The notes: a model not told the origin generated them from the sequence alone. DNA of 32,045 bases from Aeromonas aquatica (GCF_000764655.1 NZ_JRGL01000136.1:1-32045); one strand, 5' to 3'. Numbered from the stretch's first letter, positions 1-9,194 are shown. Made by a program: numbers and translations.

Positions 1-86
1 GTGAGTTCATGTTGCGCAAGACGACGCTGGCGCAAGGTGAGCAGTGGGAAGAGAGACAGCAGGTGTTGAAAGGCTTGAGTATCCAT
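1..86 (-). CDS. IS transposase, N-terminal fragment (runs off left edge)
   Basis: An ATG at 86 opens a leftward frame giving MDTQAFQHLLSLFPLLTL and continuing to the window edge (28 complete codons). The right-hand copy encodes the same N-terminus. Transposases with this start (a short helical leader followed by a CxxC zinc ribbon and a DDE domain) are, from memory, IS1595-like. Only the leader is visible here, so the catalytic domain cannot be checked. Confidence 0.6.
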   Translation of the reverse strand, partial: MDTQAFQHLLSLFPLLTLRQRRLAQHEL

Positions 87-153
87 GATGGTGGCCTTCA
101 GGGTGATGACCTATTTCAAGGTTAGCCTTTCAACACGTAATTGGGACAGCGCC
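1..153 (-). mobile_element. IS end, probable IS1595 family, left copy (partial)
   Basis: The first 153 bases are the reverse complement of the last ~201 bases of the window, with about five mismatches, so this is the 5' end of a repeated insertion sequence running off the left edge. The IS tip reads GGCGCTGTCCCAATTACG inward from position 153. The bases outside it (154-161, TTTTTTAT) do not match the bases beside the right-hand copy, so the two copies are independent insertions. Family assignment rests on the transposase N-terminus only and is tentative. Confidence 0.75.
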
Positions 154-214
154 TTTTTTATTGCCTGAAATTGGCTATTTCAACATGATATGTGGCCAAT
201 CAATATACTGTTTC

Positions 215-244
215 CTGCCTTTATCTGCCTTTATCTGCCTTTAT
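215..244. repeat. Three tandem 10-bp units over the pat stop codon
   Basis: The unit CTGCCTTTAT occurs three times head to tail and covers the last codons and the TAA of pat, about 60 bp from the IS tip. Because 10 is not a multiple of three, gain or loss of units could alter the last few residues, but the TAA contained in the unit still ends the frame nearby. Confidence 0.8.
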
Positions 245-2804
245 CTGCACAGGGTAGTGCCATATTGACCACCCCATCTTCCAGCTGGATATCGATCTGA
301 AAACCCAGCCGCTTGGCCAGATTGATCATGTCGCGATTGCTGGGCATGGTCATGCCGGAGAGCTGGCCTATGGCACGCTCCCTGGCGTAGCGCACTATCT
401 TCTCCATCATCAGCTTGCCCAGCCCCATACCCTTCAGGTCCGAGCGGATCAGAATGGCAAATTCCGCATCGGACAGATCCGGGTTGGAGATGGCGCGCAC
501 CACCCCCAGGATCTGCTGGTTGAAGGCGCCATCCTGTCCTACGGCGACGAAGGCCATTTCCCGGTCGTAATCTATCTGGGTCATGCGGGCCAACTCTTCA
601 TGACCCAGCTCCCCCACGTCGGCGAAGAAGCGTTTGTACCTGTCCTCATCGGATACCTTGAGCACGAACTGCTTGTGGGCGGGCTCGTCTTCCGGCCGGA
701 TCGGGCGCAGCAACACATGGCTCTGATCCTTGAGCCAGGCGCCCTCTTCCAATTCGGTGGGATAGGGGCGGATGGCCAGCGGCAGCATCTGCTGCCCTTC
801 CTCCATCAGAACCAGTCTGGCATCCAGGATCACCATCTCGTCACCACAGGCCTGCAGCGGGTGCAGATCCAGTTCCTGGATCTCCGGGAAGGCGAGCAGC
901 AGCTCCGACAACTGGCACAACACCTGACCGAGCGCATCGATATCGAGCCGCACAGGGGTGGCCTGCTCGCGGATCTTGCCGTTCTTGAGGGCGCCGATGA
1001 TCTGATAGCGCGCCAATGCCTGATTGAGTGGCGGCAGGGCTGCGACCATCTCGTGGGGTTCGGCACCGGATTCCCCGAGCAGGATGACGGGGCCGAAGAC
1101 GGGATCCTGCTGCAGGCGGATGCGCAGCTCGAGTCCACCGCTGCGTTTTGCCATGCGCTGCACCAGCAGCCCTTCTATACGAGCCCCCGGATCGTGCTGG
1201 CGCACCCTGTCCAGAATGGCATCCGCCGCCTGGGCCACCTCGGCCGAGGTGCGCAGGTTCAGCATGACGCCGTGAACTTCCGATTTATGAGCGATGTCCG
1301 GGGAGCGCAGCTTCACCGCCACCGGATAACCTATCTGCTCTGCGGTCAACGCCGCCTCGCTGGCATCCGAGACGATCCAGGTCGGCAGCGTGGAGAGACC
1401 GGCGGCCTGCATGATGGGATGGACCAGATGGGTATCGAGCACCCGTTGCTTGCGCTCCTGGGCCTGACGGATCAGCTGCTGACAGCGTTCGACATTGAGT
1501 CGCCCCCCTTGCAGGGAGGCCGGAGTTTCCATTAGCTGCTTCTGGTTGCGGCGGTATTCCACCATGTGCATGAAGGCGGTGACCGCGCTCTCAGGAGTTC
1601 GGTAAGTCGGGATCCCCGCCTCGTTGAAGAGGTGGCGGCCTTCCTGGGCCGAGTATTCCCCGGCCCAGTTGGTCAGGATGTTGAAACGCCTGGCTCTGGG
1701 ATGTTGCTTGATGAACTCGATCAGGTTGCTGGCCAGGGTGGCTCCGCGCGCGGTGAGGGAGGGGGCATGGATCAGCAGGATGGCATCGGCCTTGTCCCCT
1801 TGCAGCAACTCCTCCAGCGCGCAGCGATACGCCTCGATATCGGCATCACTACCGATGTCTTGCGGTGGCATGGCCAGCTTGCCACCGCGCTCCAGCAGCA
1901 CGTCGACGGCCATGTTGGCCAGCCCGCGACCGTTGGAGAGGATGGCGAGCCGCTCCCCCTTGAGGGTCAAGGAGTGGCTGAGGGTCTCGACGGTGGCAAA
2001 CAGCTCGTGGGTGTCCCGCACCCGCAGCATGCCGGCCCGGCGAATGGCCGCGTCATAGACGTTGTCGAGGCCGTTGGCCGGATCGTGGCGACCGCTCTTG
2101 AGCACCAGGATCGGCTTGTTGCGCGAGGCGGCGCGCGCCGCCGAGAGGAAGTGGCGGGCATCGTGCAGCTTGTCCATGTAGATCAGGATGGCGCGGGTGG
2201 TGCCGTCGCGGGAGAGCTGATCCAGCAGCTGGCCGAAGTCGATGTCGCAGTGATCCCCCAGGGAGACGAAGGCCGAGAAGCCGATCTCCCGCTGCTTGGC
2301 CCAGTCGAGGATGGTGGTGCTGACCGCCGCTGACTGGGAGAGGAAGGCCACCTGCCCTGGGGTGGCGGCGATGGGGGAGAAGCTGGCGTTGATGCCCTGC
2401 CCCGGCAAGAGCATGCCCATGCTGTTGGGGCCGAGCAGGCGGATGCCATATTGGCGGCACAGCCTCTGCAACTGATGGCGATCCTCGGCGGAGAACTGGG
2501 CGGCCAGTATGATGGCGGCACCTGTGCCCTTCTTGCCGAGCTCCTCGATGAGTGGCAGTACCCGCTCGCGCCGGGTGCAGACGATGGCAAGATCTGGGGC
2601 CAGCGGCAGGCTGGCGATATCGGGATAGGCGAGCACGCCGGCGATGGCCTGGCTGTGGGGGCTGACCGGCAGTATGGGGCCCTTGAACTGACCCGCGAGC
2701 AGGTGCCTGATCACCACATGACCCGCCTTCTGCGGGTCGGTCGAGGCGCCGATGACGGCAATCGATTGGGGTTTGAAGAGCCGATCCAGGCCGCTTGGTT
2801 TCAT
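231..2804 (-). CDS. pat: Pat/PatZ-type protein lysine acetyltransferase (acyl-CoA synthetase-like + GNAT)
   Basis: An 857-residue protein with the two-part layout of Salmonella Pat / E. coli PatZ (YfiQ, 886 aa). The N-terminal CoA-binding and succinyl-CoA-ligase-like regions (about 10-300) carry IAVIGAS near the start. An ATP-grasp region follows (about 470-680), then a C-terminal GNAT domain (about 705-850) with the acetyl-CoA loop LKGMGLGKLMMEK. In the family the ADP-forming acetyl-CoA synthetase part is catalytically dead and senses acetyl-CoA, while the GNAT domain acetylates lysines, classically of acetyl-CoA synthetase, in the cytosol. The ATG at 2804 is chosen because GAGGAG lies 5 bases ahead of it. 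The GTG at 2810 would overlap that ribosome site. The stop lies in a short tandem repeat next to an IS end, but the gene looks complete. Confidence 0.9.
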   Translation of the reverse strand: MKPSGLDRLFKPQSIAVIGASTDPQKAGHVVIRHLLAGQFKGPILPVSPHSQAIAGVLAYPDIASLPLAPDLAIVCTRRERVLPLIEELGKKGTGAAIILAAQFSAEDRHQLQRLCRQYGIRLLGPNSMGMLLPGQGINASFSPIAATPGQVAFLSQSAAVSTTILDWAKQREIGFSAFVSLGDHCDIDFGQLLDQLSRDGTTRAILIYMDKLHDARHFLSAARAASRNKPILVLKSGRHDPANGLDNVYDAAIRRAGMLRVRDTHELFATVETLSHSLTLKGERLAILSNGRGLANMAVDVLLERGGKLAMPPQDIGSDADIEAYRCALEELLQGDKADAILLIHAPSLTARGATLASNLIEFIKQHPRARRFNILTNWAGEYSAQEGRHLFNEAGIPTYRTPESAVTAFMHMVEYRRNQKQLMETPASLQGGRLNVERCQQLIRQAQERKQRVLDTHLVHPIMQAAGLSTLPTWIVSDASEAALTAEQIGYPVAVKLRSPDIAHKSEVHGVMLNLRTSAEVAQAADAILDRVRQHDPGARIEGLLVQRMAKRSGGLELRIRLQQDPVFGPVILLGESGAEPHEMVAALPPLNQALARYQIIGALKNGKIREQATPVRLDIDALGQVLCQLSELLLAFPEIQELDLHPLQACGDEMVILDARLVLMEEGQQMLPLAIRPYPTELEEGAWLKDQSHVLLRPIRPEDEPAHKQFVLKVSDEDRYKRFFADVGELGHEELARMTQIDYDREMAFVAVGQDGAFNQQILGVVRAISNPDLSDAEFAILIRSDLKGMGLGKLMMEKIVRYARERAIGQLSGMTMPSNRDMINLAKRLGFQIDIQLEDGVVNMALPCADKGR

Positions 2805-2895
2805 GGGCACTCCTCATGGCGACCCCCGGAGGCGAGGGTGACGGATGGTGCCAGTCTAATACGCTTTCAGGGTATGTTCTGTGACCGATTGCGGA

Positions 2896-3087
2896 TCATG
2901 ACCGGACCAGGGCGTTGGCGCGCAGGTAGAACCGCAGTTCCCCCTGAATGCGCCTGATGGTGGCCAGGTGCCGATCCTGCAGATAGATCTCCTGCTCCCG
3001 ATCGAGCGGGCAACGGTGGACGCCAAGGCTCTGCAGGTACTCTTCAAACAGGATGGACCCCTTGATCTCGACAAGATGCTGGCTCAC
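2896..3087 (-). CDS. Small hypothetical protein, 63 residues
   Basis: A GTG at 3087 sits 7 bases after a good ribosome site (AGAGGAG) and opens a 63-residue frame starting MSQHLVEIKGSILFEEYLQS. The protein is soluble, helical in character and rich in Arg, Glu and Leu, with no signal peptide or membrane segment. The upstream in-frame ATG at 3168 would add a Cys- and Thr-rich leader without a ribosome site, so the GTG is preferred. It lies between ilvY and pat on the same strand and ends about 90 bp before the pat start, so co-transcription with pat is possible. I do not recognise a family. Confidence 0.5.
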   Translation of the reverse strand: MSQHLVEIKGSILFEEYLQSLGVHRCPLDREQEIYLQDRHLATIRRIQGELRFYLRANALVRS

Positions 3088-3215
3088 GGCGTGCTCCTCT
3101 GTGGCTGATGTGCTCGTCGGGCAAGTCTCCGCTCTTAGCGGGCACTTTCCTACTGACACATCTGACACCCACGTAGTTCTCTATCCGTCTACGCTTGGCG
3201 GGCCTGAGTCCTCCC

Positions 3216-4106
3216 TCAGCGCAGGGTGTGGCCGCGAGCCGTGTCCCAGAATGCGCGGATCAGCGGCTCTTCCAGCCGCTTCTTGAGCACGGCGATGCCC
3301 ACATCGAACGGCTTGAGGGCCGGCTTGGGCTCGACGATGCGCACCTTGTCCCCCATGGGACTGTGATCGATCACGGCGGCAGGCACCAGACCCACCCCGA
3401 AGCCGAGCGCCACCATGGCGACTATGCCCTCGTTGCCGGCGACCTCGGCGTAGATGTTGGGGGCTATGCCTTTGTTGCGAAACCACTGGTCACAGCGTTT
3501 GCGGGCCAGCCCCTGCTCGGAGAGGATCAGCGGCAGCCGCTCCCAGTCCGGCTCGCCTTGCAGGAACCACTGGTTGGGTTGGGGGGCATTGCGCGGCGCG
3601 ATAAACACCAGCGGCACCTGCTGCAGGCTGGCAAACTCCAGCTTGGCGGAGAGTGCATCCGGCCTCGCTGCGATGGCGAGATCGGCCTCGTCGGCCAGGA
3701 TCTTGTCCACCGCCAGCGCCGGGTCGCCGGTCTCGAGCTTGATCTCGAGCTGGGGATAGCGGCGGCGGAAGCGTTCCAGCACCTCGGGCAGCAGAAAATA
3801 GCTGGCGGTGACCGAGCAGAACACCCGCAGTCGACCCTGCAGCGGTTCGTCGCTGCGCTTGAGCTCCTGCTTGAGTCGGCGCCACTCATGCAGCAGGCTG
3901 CCACCGAACTCCCGCAGCTTCTCGCCGGCGGAGGTGAGCCGCACGCTGCGGTTGTCCCGCTCGAACAGCACGCAGCCGGTTTCCTGCTCCAGTCGCTGGA
4001 TGGCGCGGCTCAGGGTGGAGGGGCTGACCGCCATGGCATCGGCGCTCTTGCCGAAGTGAAGGGAGTCGGCGAGGTGGAGAAACAGCTCGAGATTGCGAAG
4101 ATCCAT
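3216..4106 (-). CDS. ilvY: IlvY, LysR-type activator of ilvC
   Basis: A 296-residue LysR-family regulator, the usual length, divergent from ilvC as in enterics. The N-terminal winged helix-turn-helix (about 1-60) reads MDLRNLELFLHLADSLHF, then SPSTLSRAIQRLEQETG. The rest is a periplasmic-binding-protein-like effector domain. In E. coli, IlvY binds acetolactate or acetohydroxybutyrate and activates ilvC while repressing itself, which fits the 230-bp shared regulatory region here. The ATG at 4106 has AGGA 9 bases upstream. The first ~23 codons exist again as a decayed copy just upstream (see the repeat entries), but this gene itself is intact. Confidence 0.93.
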   Translation of the reverse strand: MDLRNLELFLHLADSLHFGKSADAMAVSPSTLSRAIQRLEQETGCVLFERDNRSVRLTSAGEKLREFGGSLLHEWRRLKQELKRSDEPLQGRLRVFCSVTASYFLLPEVLERFRRRYPQLEIKLETGDPALAVDKILADEADLAIAARPDALSAKLEFASLQQVPLVFIAPRNAPQPNQWFLQGEPDWERLPLILSEQGLARKRCDQWFRNKGIAPNIYAEVAGNEGIVAMVALGFGVGLVPAAVIDHSPMGDKVRIVEPKPALKPFDVGIAVLKKRLEEPLIRAFWDTARGHTLR

Positions 4107-4160
4107 CTTTCATTCCTGCAGCGGCATCGGGTGCCGAATTGTTCAGCTCAGGCAACAACT
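4040..4160. repeat. ilvY 5'-end duplication, functional copy
   Basis: This segment holds the first codons of ilvY, its ribosome site and upstream DNA. It aligns with 4165-4270: the blocks GGCGCTCTTGCCGAA, GAGATTGCG, ATCATCTTTCA/ATCCATCTTTCA and TCAGGCAA recur in the same order. The second copy lacks about 16 bases in the middle. Confidence 0.75.
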
Positions 4161-4296
4161 CCCCCGGCGCTCTTGCCGAACTGGGGGATAAGTCGCCTGA
4201 GATTGCGCAGAATCATCTTTCAATTTCTGCAACGTACTGTTCCGAATATATCAGTTCAGGCAATAAGTGTCCCGCGCTATAGTGGTTCAGACAACG
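4147..4296. promoter_or_regulatory. ilvC promoter and candidate IlvY boxes
   Basis: A -35 TTCAGG (4255-4260), a 17-base spacer and a -10 TATAGT (4278-4283) lie about 55 bp ahead of ilvC. Three similar 11-base boxes of the form YTCAGRCAAYR occur at 4147-4157, 4255-4265 and 4286-4296. The last two are 31 bp apart, about three helical turns. One overlaps the -35 and another follows the -10, where an activator/operator arrangement would be expected. Assignment of these boxes to IlvY is an inference. Confidence 0.5.
4165..4270. repeat. ilvY 5'-end duplication, decayed copy
   Basis: Read leftward it still begins ATG and gives MILRNLRRLIPQFGKSA, against MDLRNLELFLHLADSLHFGKSA in real IlvY. It then hits a stop after about 22 codons (ends near 4149). 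It sits inside the ilvY-ilvC intergenic region and carries the -35 region of the likely ilvC promoter, so the duplication has been built into the regulatory region. Confidence 0.7.
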
Positions 4297-4336
4297 CCGC
4301 CATCCGGCATGGAATCAATCGAACGGAGCAATCACC

Positions 4337-5818
4337 ATGGCTAATTATTTCAACACCCTGAACCTGCGTCAGCAGTTGGCCCAGCTGGGCAAGTGTCGTT
4401 TCATGCAGCGCGAAGAGTTCGCTGACGGTTGTGCGGCGCTCAAGGGCAAGAAGGTGGTGATTGTGGGTTGTGGCGCCCAGGGTCTGAACCAGGGCCTGAA
4501 CATGCGCGACTCCGGGCTGGACATCTCCTACGCCCTGCGCAAGGCCGCCATCACCGAGAAACGCGCCTCCTGGCAGAAGGCGACCGACAACGGCTTCGTG
4601 GTCGGCACCTATGAAGAGCTGATCCCGAGCGCGGATCTGGTGCTGAACCTGACTCCGGACAAGCAGCACGCCGACGTGGTGAAGACTGTGATGCCGCTGA
4701 TGAAGCAGGGCGCGGCCCTGGGTTACTCCCACGGCTTCAACGTGGTGGAAGAGGGTCAACAGATCCGCGCCGACATCACGGTCGTGATGGTCGCTCCCAA
4801 GTGCCCGGGTACCGAGGTGCGTGAAGAGTACAAGCGTGGCTTCGGTGTGCCGACCCTGCTCGCGGTACACCCGGAGAACGATCCCCAGGGTGAGGGCATG
4901 GCCATCGCCAAGGCCTGGGCCTCCGCCACCGGTGGCGATCGCGCCGGGGTGCTGGAATCCTCCTTCGTGGCGGAAGTGAAATCCGACCTGATGGGCGAGC
5001 AGACCATCTTGTGCGGCATGCTGCAGGCCGGTTCCCTGCTGTGCTACGACAAGCTGGTCGCCGAGGGGACGGATCCGGCCTATGCCGGCAAGCTGATCCA
5101 GTTCGGCTGGGAAACCATCACCGAGGCCCTGAAGCAGGGCGGCATCAGCCTGATGATGGACCGCCTCTCCAACCCGGCCAAGCTGCGTGCCTTCGAGCTG
5201 TCCGAGCAGCTGCGCACCCTGATGCGTCCGCTGTTCGAGAAGCACATGGATGACATCATCGCCGGTGAGTTCTCCCGCGGCATGATGGCCGACTGGGCCG
5301 AGGATGACGCCAAGCTGTTCGGCTGGCGCGAAGAGACTGGCAAGTCCGCCTTCGAGAATGCCCCGGCTTATGCGGGCAAGATCGCCGAGCAGGAGTACTT
5401 CGACAACGGCGTGGTCATGGTGGCCATGGTCAAGGCGGGGGTGGAGCTGGCGTTCGAGACCATGGTGGCCTCCGGCATCTATGAAGAGTCCGCCTACTAC
5501 GAATCCCTGCACGAGCTGCCACTCATCGCCAACACGGTCGCTCGCAAGCGTCTGTATGAGATGAACGTGGTGATCTCGGATACCGCTGAATACGGCAACT
5601 ACCTGTTCGCCAACGCCGCCGTGCCGCTGCTGCGCGAGCACTTCATGCCGACCCTGAAGGCCGGTGACCTGGGTACCAGCCAGGCCGACAGCCAGGCGGT
5701 CGACAACCAGGCCCTGCTGGCCGCCAACGAGGCGACCCGCAACCACCCGATCGAAGCGATTGGCCATACCCTGCGCGGCTACATGAAAGATATGAAGCGT
5801 ATCGCGGTCGGTGGTTAA
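4337..5818 (+). CDS. ilvC: Ketol-acid reductoisomerase (class II)
   Basis: A 493-residue protein, the length of long-form (class II) enzymes such as E. coli IlvC (491 aa). It carries out the second common step of valine and isoleucine synthesis: Mg2+-dependent alkyl migration then NADPH reduction of acetolactate or acetohydroxybutyrate. The Rossmann fingerprint [15 protein letters not shown] lies near residue 45-60, and [11 protein letters not shown] holds metal-binding Asp and Glu. Two knotted C-terminal domains follow, as in class II. A purine-rich ACGGAG precedes the ATG by 8 bases. Divergent from its regulator ilvY and followed by a strong terminator, so it is probably monocistronic and induced by substrate through IlvY. 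Confidence 0.97.
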   Translation: MANYFNTLNLRQQLAQLGKCRFMQREEFADGCAALKGKKVVIVGCGAQGLNQGLNMRDSGLDISYALRKAAITEKRASWQKATDNGFVVGTYEELIPSADLVLNLTPDKQHADVVKTVMPLMKQGAALGYSHGFNVVEEGQQIRADITVVMVAPKCPGTEVREEYKRGFGVPTLLAVHPENDPQGEGMAIAKAWASATGGDRAGVLESSFVAEVKSDLMGEQTILCGMLQAGSLLCYDKLVAEGTDPAYAGKLIQFGWETITEALKQGGISLMMDRLSNPAKLRAFELSEQLRTLMRPLFEKHMDDIIAGEFSRGMMADWAEDDAKLFGWREETGKSAFENAPAYAGKIAEQEYFDNGVVMVAMVKAGVELAFETMVASGIYEESAYYESLHELPLIANTVARKRLYEMNVVISDTAEYGNYLFANAAVPLLREHFMPTLKAGDLGTSQADSQAVDNQALLAANEATRNHPIEAIGHTLRGYMKDMKRIAVGG

Positions 5819-5978
5819 TTAGACCTGACCCGCATCGCCGCCGGTGGCCAGCCTTAACGGGCATGCATGAGGAGGGGCGGGGATGATGATCCCCGTTGCT
5901 AGCCGGCTTGGACACCTGGCCGGATATCCAAACCATGCAAGCCGTCAGATTGGTTACCGGCTGTAATGACCGACAATA

Positions 5979-6007
5979 AAAAGCCCCGCTCAATGAGCGG
6001 GGCTTTT
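5979..6007. terminator. Bidirectional terminator between ilvC and pgi
   Basis: A 13-bp perfect stem (AAAAGCCCCGCTC / GAGCGGGGCTTTT) with an AAT loop, flanked by A and T runs so it can act for both convergent genes. It lies about 160 bp after the ilvC stop and 23 bp from the pgi stop. Confidence 0.9.
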
Positions 6008-6029
6008 GCATTCAGGGAAGCGTGATGGA

Positions 6030-7679
6030 TCAGGCTTTCCAGGCTTTCCAGGTGTTAATCAGGCCGTTGGTGGAGGCGTCGTGGCTGGTGATAGCCTCGG
6101 CGGTGTTGAGCTCCGGCAGGATCTTGTTGGCCAACTGCTTGCCCAGCTCCACGCCCCACTGATCGAAGCTGAAGATGTTCAGGATGGCGCCCTGCACGAA
6201 GATTTTGTGCTCGTACATGGCGATCAGGGCACCCAGCGTCTTCGGGGTCAGGCTCTTGAACAGTATGCTGTTGGTCGGGCGGTTGCCTTCGAATACCTTG
6301 AACGGCACCAGATCCTTGACCTGCTCCAGCGTCTTGCCGGCGGCCAGGAACTCGGCCTCGACCTGTTCCTTGCTCTTGCCGAAGGCCAGGGCCTCGGTCT
6401 GGGCGAAGAAATTCGCCAGCAGCTTGGGATGGTGGTCACCGATGGGGTTGTGGCTGATGGCCGGGGCCAGGAAGTCACAGGGGATCAGCTTGGTGCCCTG
6501 GTGGATCAGCTGATAGAAGGCGTGCTGGCCGTTGGTGCCCGGCTCACCCCAGATGATGGGGCCGGTCTGGTAATCGACCTTGTTGCCGTTGCGATCGGTG
6601 AACTTGCCGTTGGATTCCATGTTGCCCTGCTGGAAGTAGGCAGGGAAGCGGTGCATGTACTGATCGTACGGCAGGATCGCCTCGGACTCGGCACCGTGGA
6701 AGTTGTTGTACCAGAGGCCGATCAGCGCCAGCAGCACCGGCACGTTCTGCTCATAGGCGGCGGTGGCGAAGTGCATGTCCATCTCGAAGGCGCCTTGCAG
6801 CAGGGCTTCGAAGTGCTCGAAACCGACGGACAGGGCGATGGGCATGCCGATGGCAGACCAGGAGGAGTAGCGGCCGCCAACCCAGTCCCAGAACTCGAAC
6901 ATGTTGTCGGTGTCGATGCCGAACTCGGCCACGGCCTTGCCGTTGGTGGAGAGCGCGGCGAAGTGCTTGGCGACGTGGGCCTTGTCACCGGCGATCTCGA
7001 TGAACCAGTCGCGGGCGGTCAGGGCGTTGGTCATGGTCTCCTGGGTGGTGAAGGTCTTGGAGGCCACCAGGAACAGGGTGGTTTCCGGATCGATCTTCTT
7101 CAGGGTCTCGGCGATGTGGGTGCCATCAACGTTGGAGACGAAGTGCATCTGCAGGTGGTTTTTATAGGGGCGCAGCGCCTCGGTGATCATCACCGGACCG
7201 AGATCCGAGCCGCCGATACCGATGTTGACCACGTGCTGGATCGCCTTGCCGGTGTAACCCTTCCACTCACCGCCGATGATCTTCTCGCAGAAGCCCTTCA
7301 TCTTGGCCAGCACGGCGTTCACTTCCGGCATCACGTCCTTGCCATCGCACTCGATCGGGCGATCGGATCGGTTGCGCAGGGCCACGTGCAGCACGGCGCG
7401 GCCTTCGGTCATATTGATCTTGTCACCGTTGAACATGGCGTCGATGGCGCTGCGCAGATCGGTCTCCTTGGCCAGCTCGATCAGCAGCTTGAGGGTTTCC
7501 TCGGTGATCAGGTTCTTGGAGTAGTCGACCAGGATGTCGCCACCGAAGGTGAGGGAGAATTTGTCGAAACGCTGGGGATCCTGTGCGAACAGATCCTTGA
7601 GTTGGGTCTCTTGATGAGCCGCGAAGTGAGTTTCCAGAGCCTGCCAGGCCTTGGTCTGGGTTGGATTGATGTTTTTCAT
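6030..7679 (-). CDS. pgi: Glucose-6-phosphate isomerase
   Basis: From the ATG at 7679 the protein is 549 residues, identical in length to E. coli Pgi. It interconverts glucose-6-phosphate and fructose-6-phosphate in the cytosol. Family signatures are visible: [13 protein letters not shown] (sugar-phosphate site), the central [20 protein letters not shown] holding the catalytic Glu of the GTNGQH motif, and a C-terminal [13 protein letters not shown]. The frame is open further upstream to 7733, but the start here matches the family N-terminus ([16 protein letters not shown]) and has AGGA 7 bases upstream. Convergent with ilvC. Confidence 0.97.
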   Translation of the reverse strand: MKNINPTQTKAWQALETHFAAHQETQLKDLFAQDPQRFDKFSLTFGGDILVDYSKNLITEETLKLLIELAKETDLRSAIDAMFNGDKINMTEGRAVLHVALRNRSDRPIECDGKDVMPEVNAVLAKMKGFCEKIIGGEWKGYTGKAIQHVVNIGIGGSDLGPVMITEALRPYKNHLQMHFVSNVDGTHIAETLKKIDPETTLFLVASKTFTTQETMTNALTARDWFIEIAGDKAHVAKHFAALSTNGKAVAEFGIDTDNMFEFWDWVGGRYSSWSAIGMPIALSVGFEHFEALLQGAFEMDMHFATAAYEQNVPVLLALIGLWYNNFHGAESEAILPYDQYMHRFPAYFQQGNMESNGKFTDRNGNKVDYQTGPIIWGEPGTNGQHAFYQLIHQGTKLIPCDFLAPAISHNPIGDHHPKLLANFFAQTEALAFGKSKEQVEAEFLAAGKTLEQVKDLVPFKVFEGNRPTNSILFKSLTPKTLGALIAMYEHKIFVQGAILNIFSFDQWGVELGKQLANKILPELNTAEAITSHDASTNGLINTWKAWKA

Positions 7680-8103
7680 AGGATTCCTGAGATTCCAAGT
7701 TGTGTTTGAACCTTGCAGGCAAGGCCCCGCCAAACCTTATTATTCGAACATTATACCGAGCCTGATGAACTGCTCGTGTAACAGAGCATTACCAATTGTC
7801 TGCCATCGACCGAGTTTACAACCAAAACGCTGGGATTATGAGTCAGCTCTGCCCATGAGATCTTGCGTTGGCGCATGCTTCGCCAGCCTCGTGGGATTGA
7901 AAGGGATTTCACGCCAGGCCAGATACAGGGCCACACCGGCCTGATGAAAGGGAAGGATGCCGTGGGTCTGTGTCATGGGGCTGTGGGAGTGGCGCGTGCT
8001 CGGCAGGAGCCACATTCGTCGATCGCGTTCGGCCGCCTATGACAGCCCCACAGAAATGACAATGCCAGCCCGAGGGCTGGCATTGTGGTCCTAGGGTCTG
8101 GAG
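7680..8103. other. Non-coding stretch between mscS and pgi
   Basis: No convincing gene. On the minus strand a TATAAT (7750-7755) about 70 bp ahead of pgi could be its -10, without a good -35. Positions 7975-8058 form a GC-rich segment with TGGGGCTGT and ACAGCCCCA in inverted orientation near its two ends, with GTCAT/ATGAC just outside, perhaps a small relic element. The mscS terminator hairpin lies at 8060-8085. Confidence 0.4.
8060..8085 (-). terminator. Hairpin terminator after mscS
   Basis: A perfect 11-bp stem (CAATGCCAGCC / GGCTGGCATTG) with a CGAG loop, 18 bp past the mscS stop. The T-rich tract on the minus strand is weak (TCATTTCT). Confidence 0.7.
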
Positions 8104-8940
8104 TCAGGCCTGGGTCTTTTGCATGTGCATGACCATTTGCGGGAAGGGGATCTCGACGCCTTCGGCATCGAAGGCCAGCTTCACCTTCTCGTGGAAGTCG
8201 AACCAGACACCCCAGTAGTCGGCGGTCTTGACCCAGGGGCGCACGACTATGTTGACCGCGGAGTCGGCCAGGGCGGCGACGGCGATGGTGACCTCAGGGT
8301 CTTTCAGGATGCGCGGCTCTTCGCTCACCAGTCGCTCCAGGATCTGCTTGGCTCTGCGCAGATCAGAGCCATAGCCGATGCCGAAGGTCATGTCGACCCG
8401 GCGGGTATCCATGCGCGAGTAGTTGACTATGGTGCCGTTGAGAATGGCGGAGTTCGGTACCACCACCATCTTGTTGTCACCGGAGGTGAGGGTAGTGGTG
8501 AACAGCTGCACGGATTGCACCACGCCTGCGGTCCCCGCGACCTCGATAAATTCACCGGACTTGATGGGGCGGAAGATGATCAGCAGGAAACCGGCTGCGA
8601 AGTTGGAGAGCGAACCCTGCAGCGCCAGACCGATGGCCAGGCCGGCGGCACCTATGATGGCGACGAAGGAGGCGGTCTGCACCCCGACCCGACCCAGAGC
8701 GGCGATCACCACGAACACCAGAATGGTGTACTTGAGGATGCTGCCGACGAAGTGGGTCACTGTGGTGTCCAGCTTGCGGGTGTGCATCACCTTGACCACG
8801 CCACCGCTGAGGAGATTGGCGGCGATGTAACCGACCAGCAGGGTGAGCAGAGCGGCCGCGATGTTGACGGCATATTCGATCAGCAGTCCCTGGTTGTTGA
8901 CCAGCCAGGTCTGCGCTTCTGTGATGATCTCGGGTTCCAT
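8104..8940 (-). CDS. mscS: Small-conductance mechanosensitive channel MscS
   Basis: A 278-residue protein close to E. coli MscS (286 aa). This inner-membrane heptamer opens under membrane tension to release solutes during osmotic downshock. Three hydrophobic segments are visible (about 22-44, 64-84 and 89-123). The third is the pore helix with the Gly/Ala-rich stretch IIGAAGLAIGLALQGSLSNF, followed by the beta domain start FRPIKSGEFIEV and an alpha/beta C-terminal cage. AGGA lies 7 bases before the ATG. Monocistronic, flanked by its own terminator. Confidence 0.93.
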   Translation of the reverse strand: MEPEIITEAQTWLVNNQGLLIEYAVNIAAALLTLLVGYIAANLLSGGVVKVMHTRKLDTTVTHFVGSILKYTILVFVVIAALGRVGVQTASFVAIIGAAGLAIGLALQGSLSNFAAGFLLIIFRPIKSGEFIEVAGTAGVVQSVQLFTTTLTSGDNKMVVVPNSAILNGTIVNYSRMDTRRVDMTFGIGYGSDLRRAKQILERLVSEEPRILKDPEVTIAVAALADSAVNIVVRPWVKTADYWGVWFDFHEKVKLAFDAEGVEIPFPQMVMHMQKTQA

Positions 8941-9047
8941 AGGATGTCCTGTTGTTCTAAAGGTTTATGGCGCATGAATCTAACACTGGGACGCGACAGC
9001 TTGGGTCGCATCTGGTGCTTATTTTCTACTTATAGAAAGCTGCCATA

Positions 9048-9073
9048 AAAAACAGGGGAGGCCAAGGCCTCCC
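9048..9073 (-). terminator. Terminator of the coaBC-dut-slmA operon
   Basis: The stem GGGAGGCC / GGCCTCCC with an AA loop (9056-9073) is followed on the minus strand by TGTTTTTT. It lies 120 bp past the slmA stop, because a decayed duplicate of the slmA tail sits between. Confidence 0.85.
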
Positions 9074-9092
9074 ACTTTGTACATGCCAGTAT

Positions 9093-9169
9093 GAGTCTGC
9101 TTTGCAGCCATTGGCCGCACATGAACGGCTACCTATCCTCAAACCCTACGATGGGGCTGAGCTTGCCTT
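9093..9169 (-). pseudogene. Decayed duplicate of the slmA 3' end
   Basis: These 77 bases align without gaps to 9192-9268 (slmA tail plus stop), with about 56 of 77 matching by hand count. Read leftward they encode KLSPIVGFEDR, then a stop, against [15 protein letters not shown] in SlmA. The offset is 99 bp (33 codons), so it stays in the slmA reading frame beyond its stop codon. No function is implied. Confidence 0.75.
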
Positions 9170-9194
9170 CAGCAGCCGCAGTGGCCTTCGCGAC

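Noticed and set aside
4277..5767. Long open frame (~496 codons) on the strand opposite ilvC, and similar ones opposite pgi and across 16154-18258
   Set aside because: They mirror real genes in high-G+C DNA, have no family similarity, repetitive Gly/His/Gln/Arg-rich composition and no ribosome sites.
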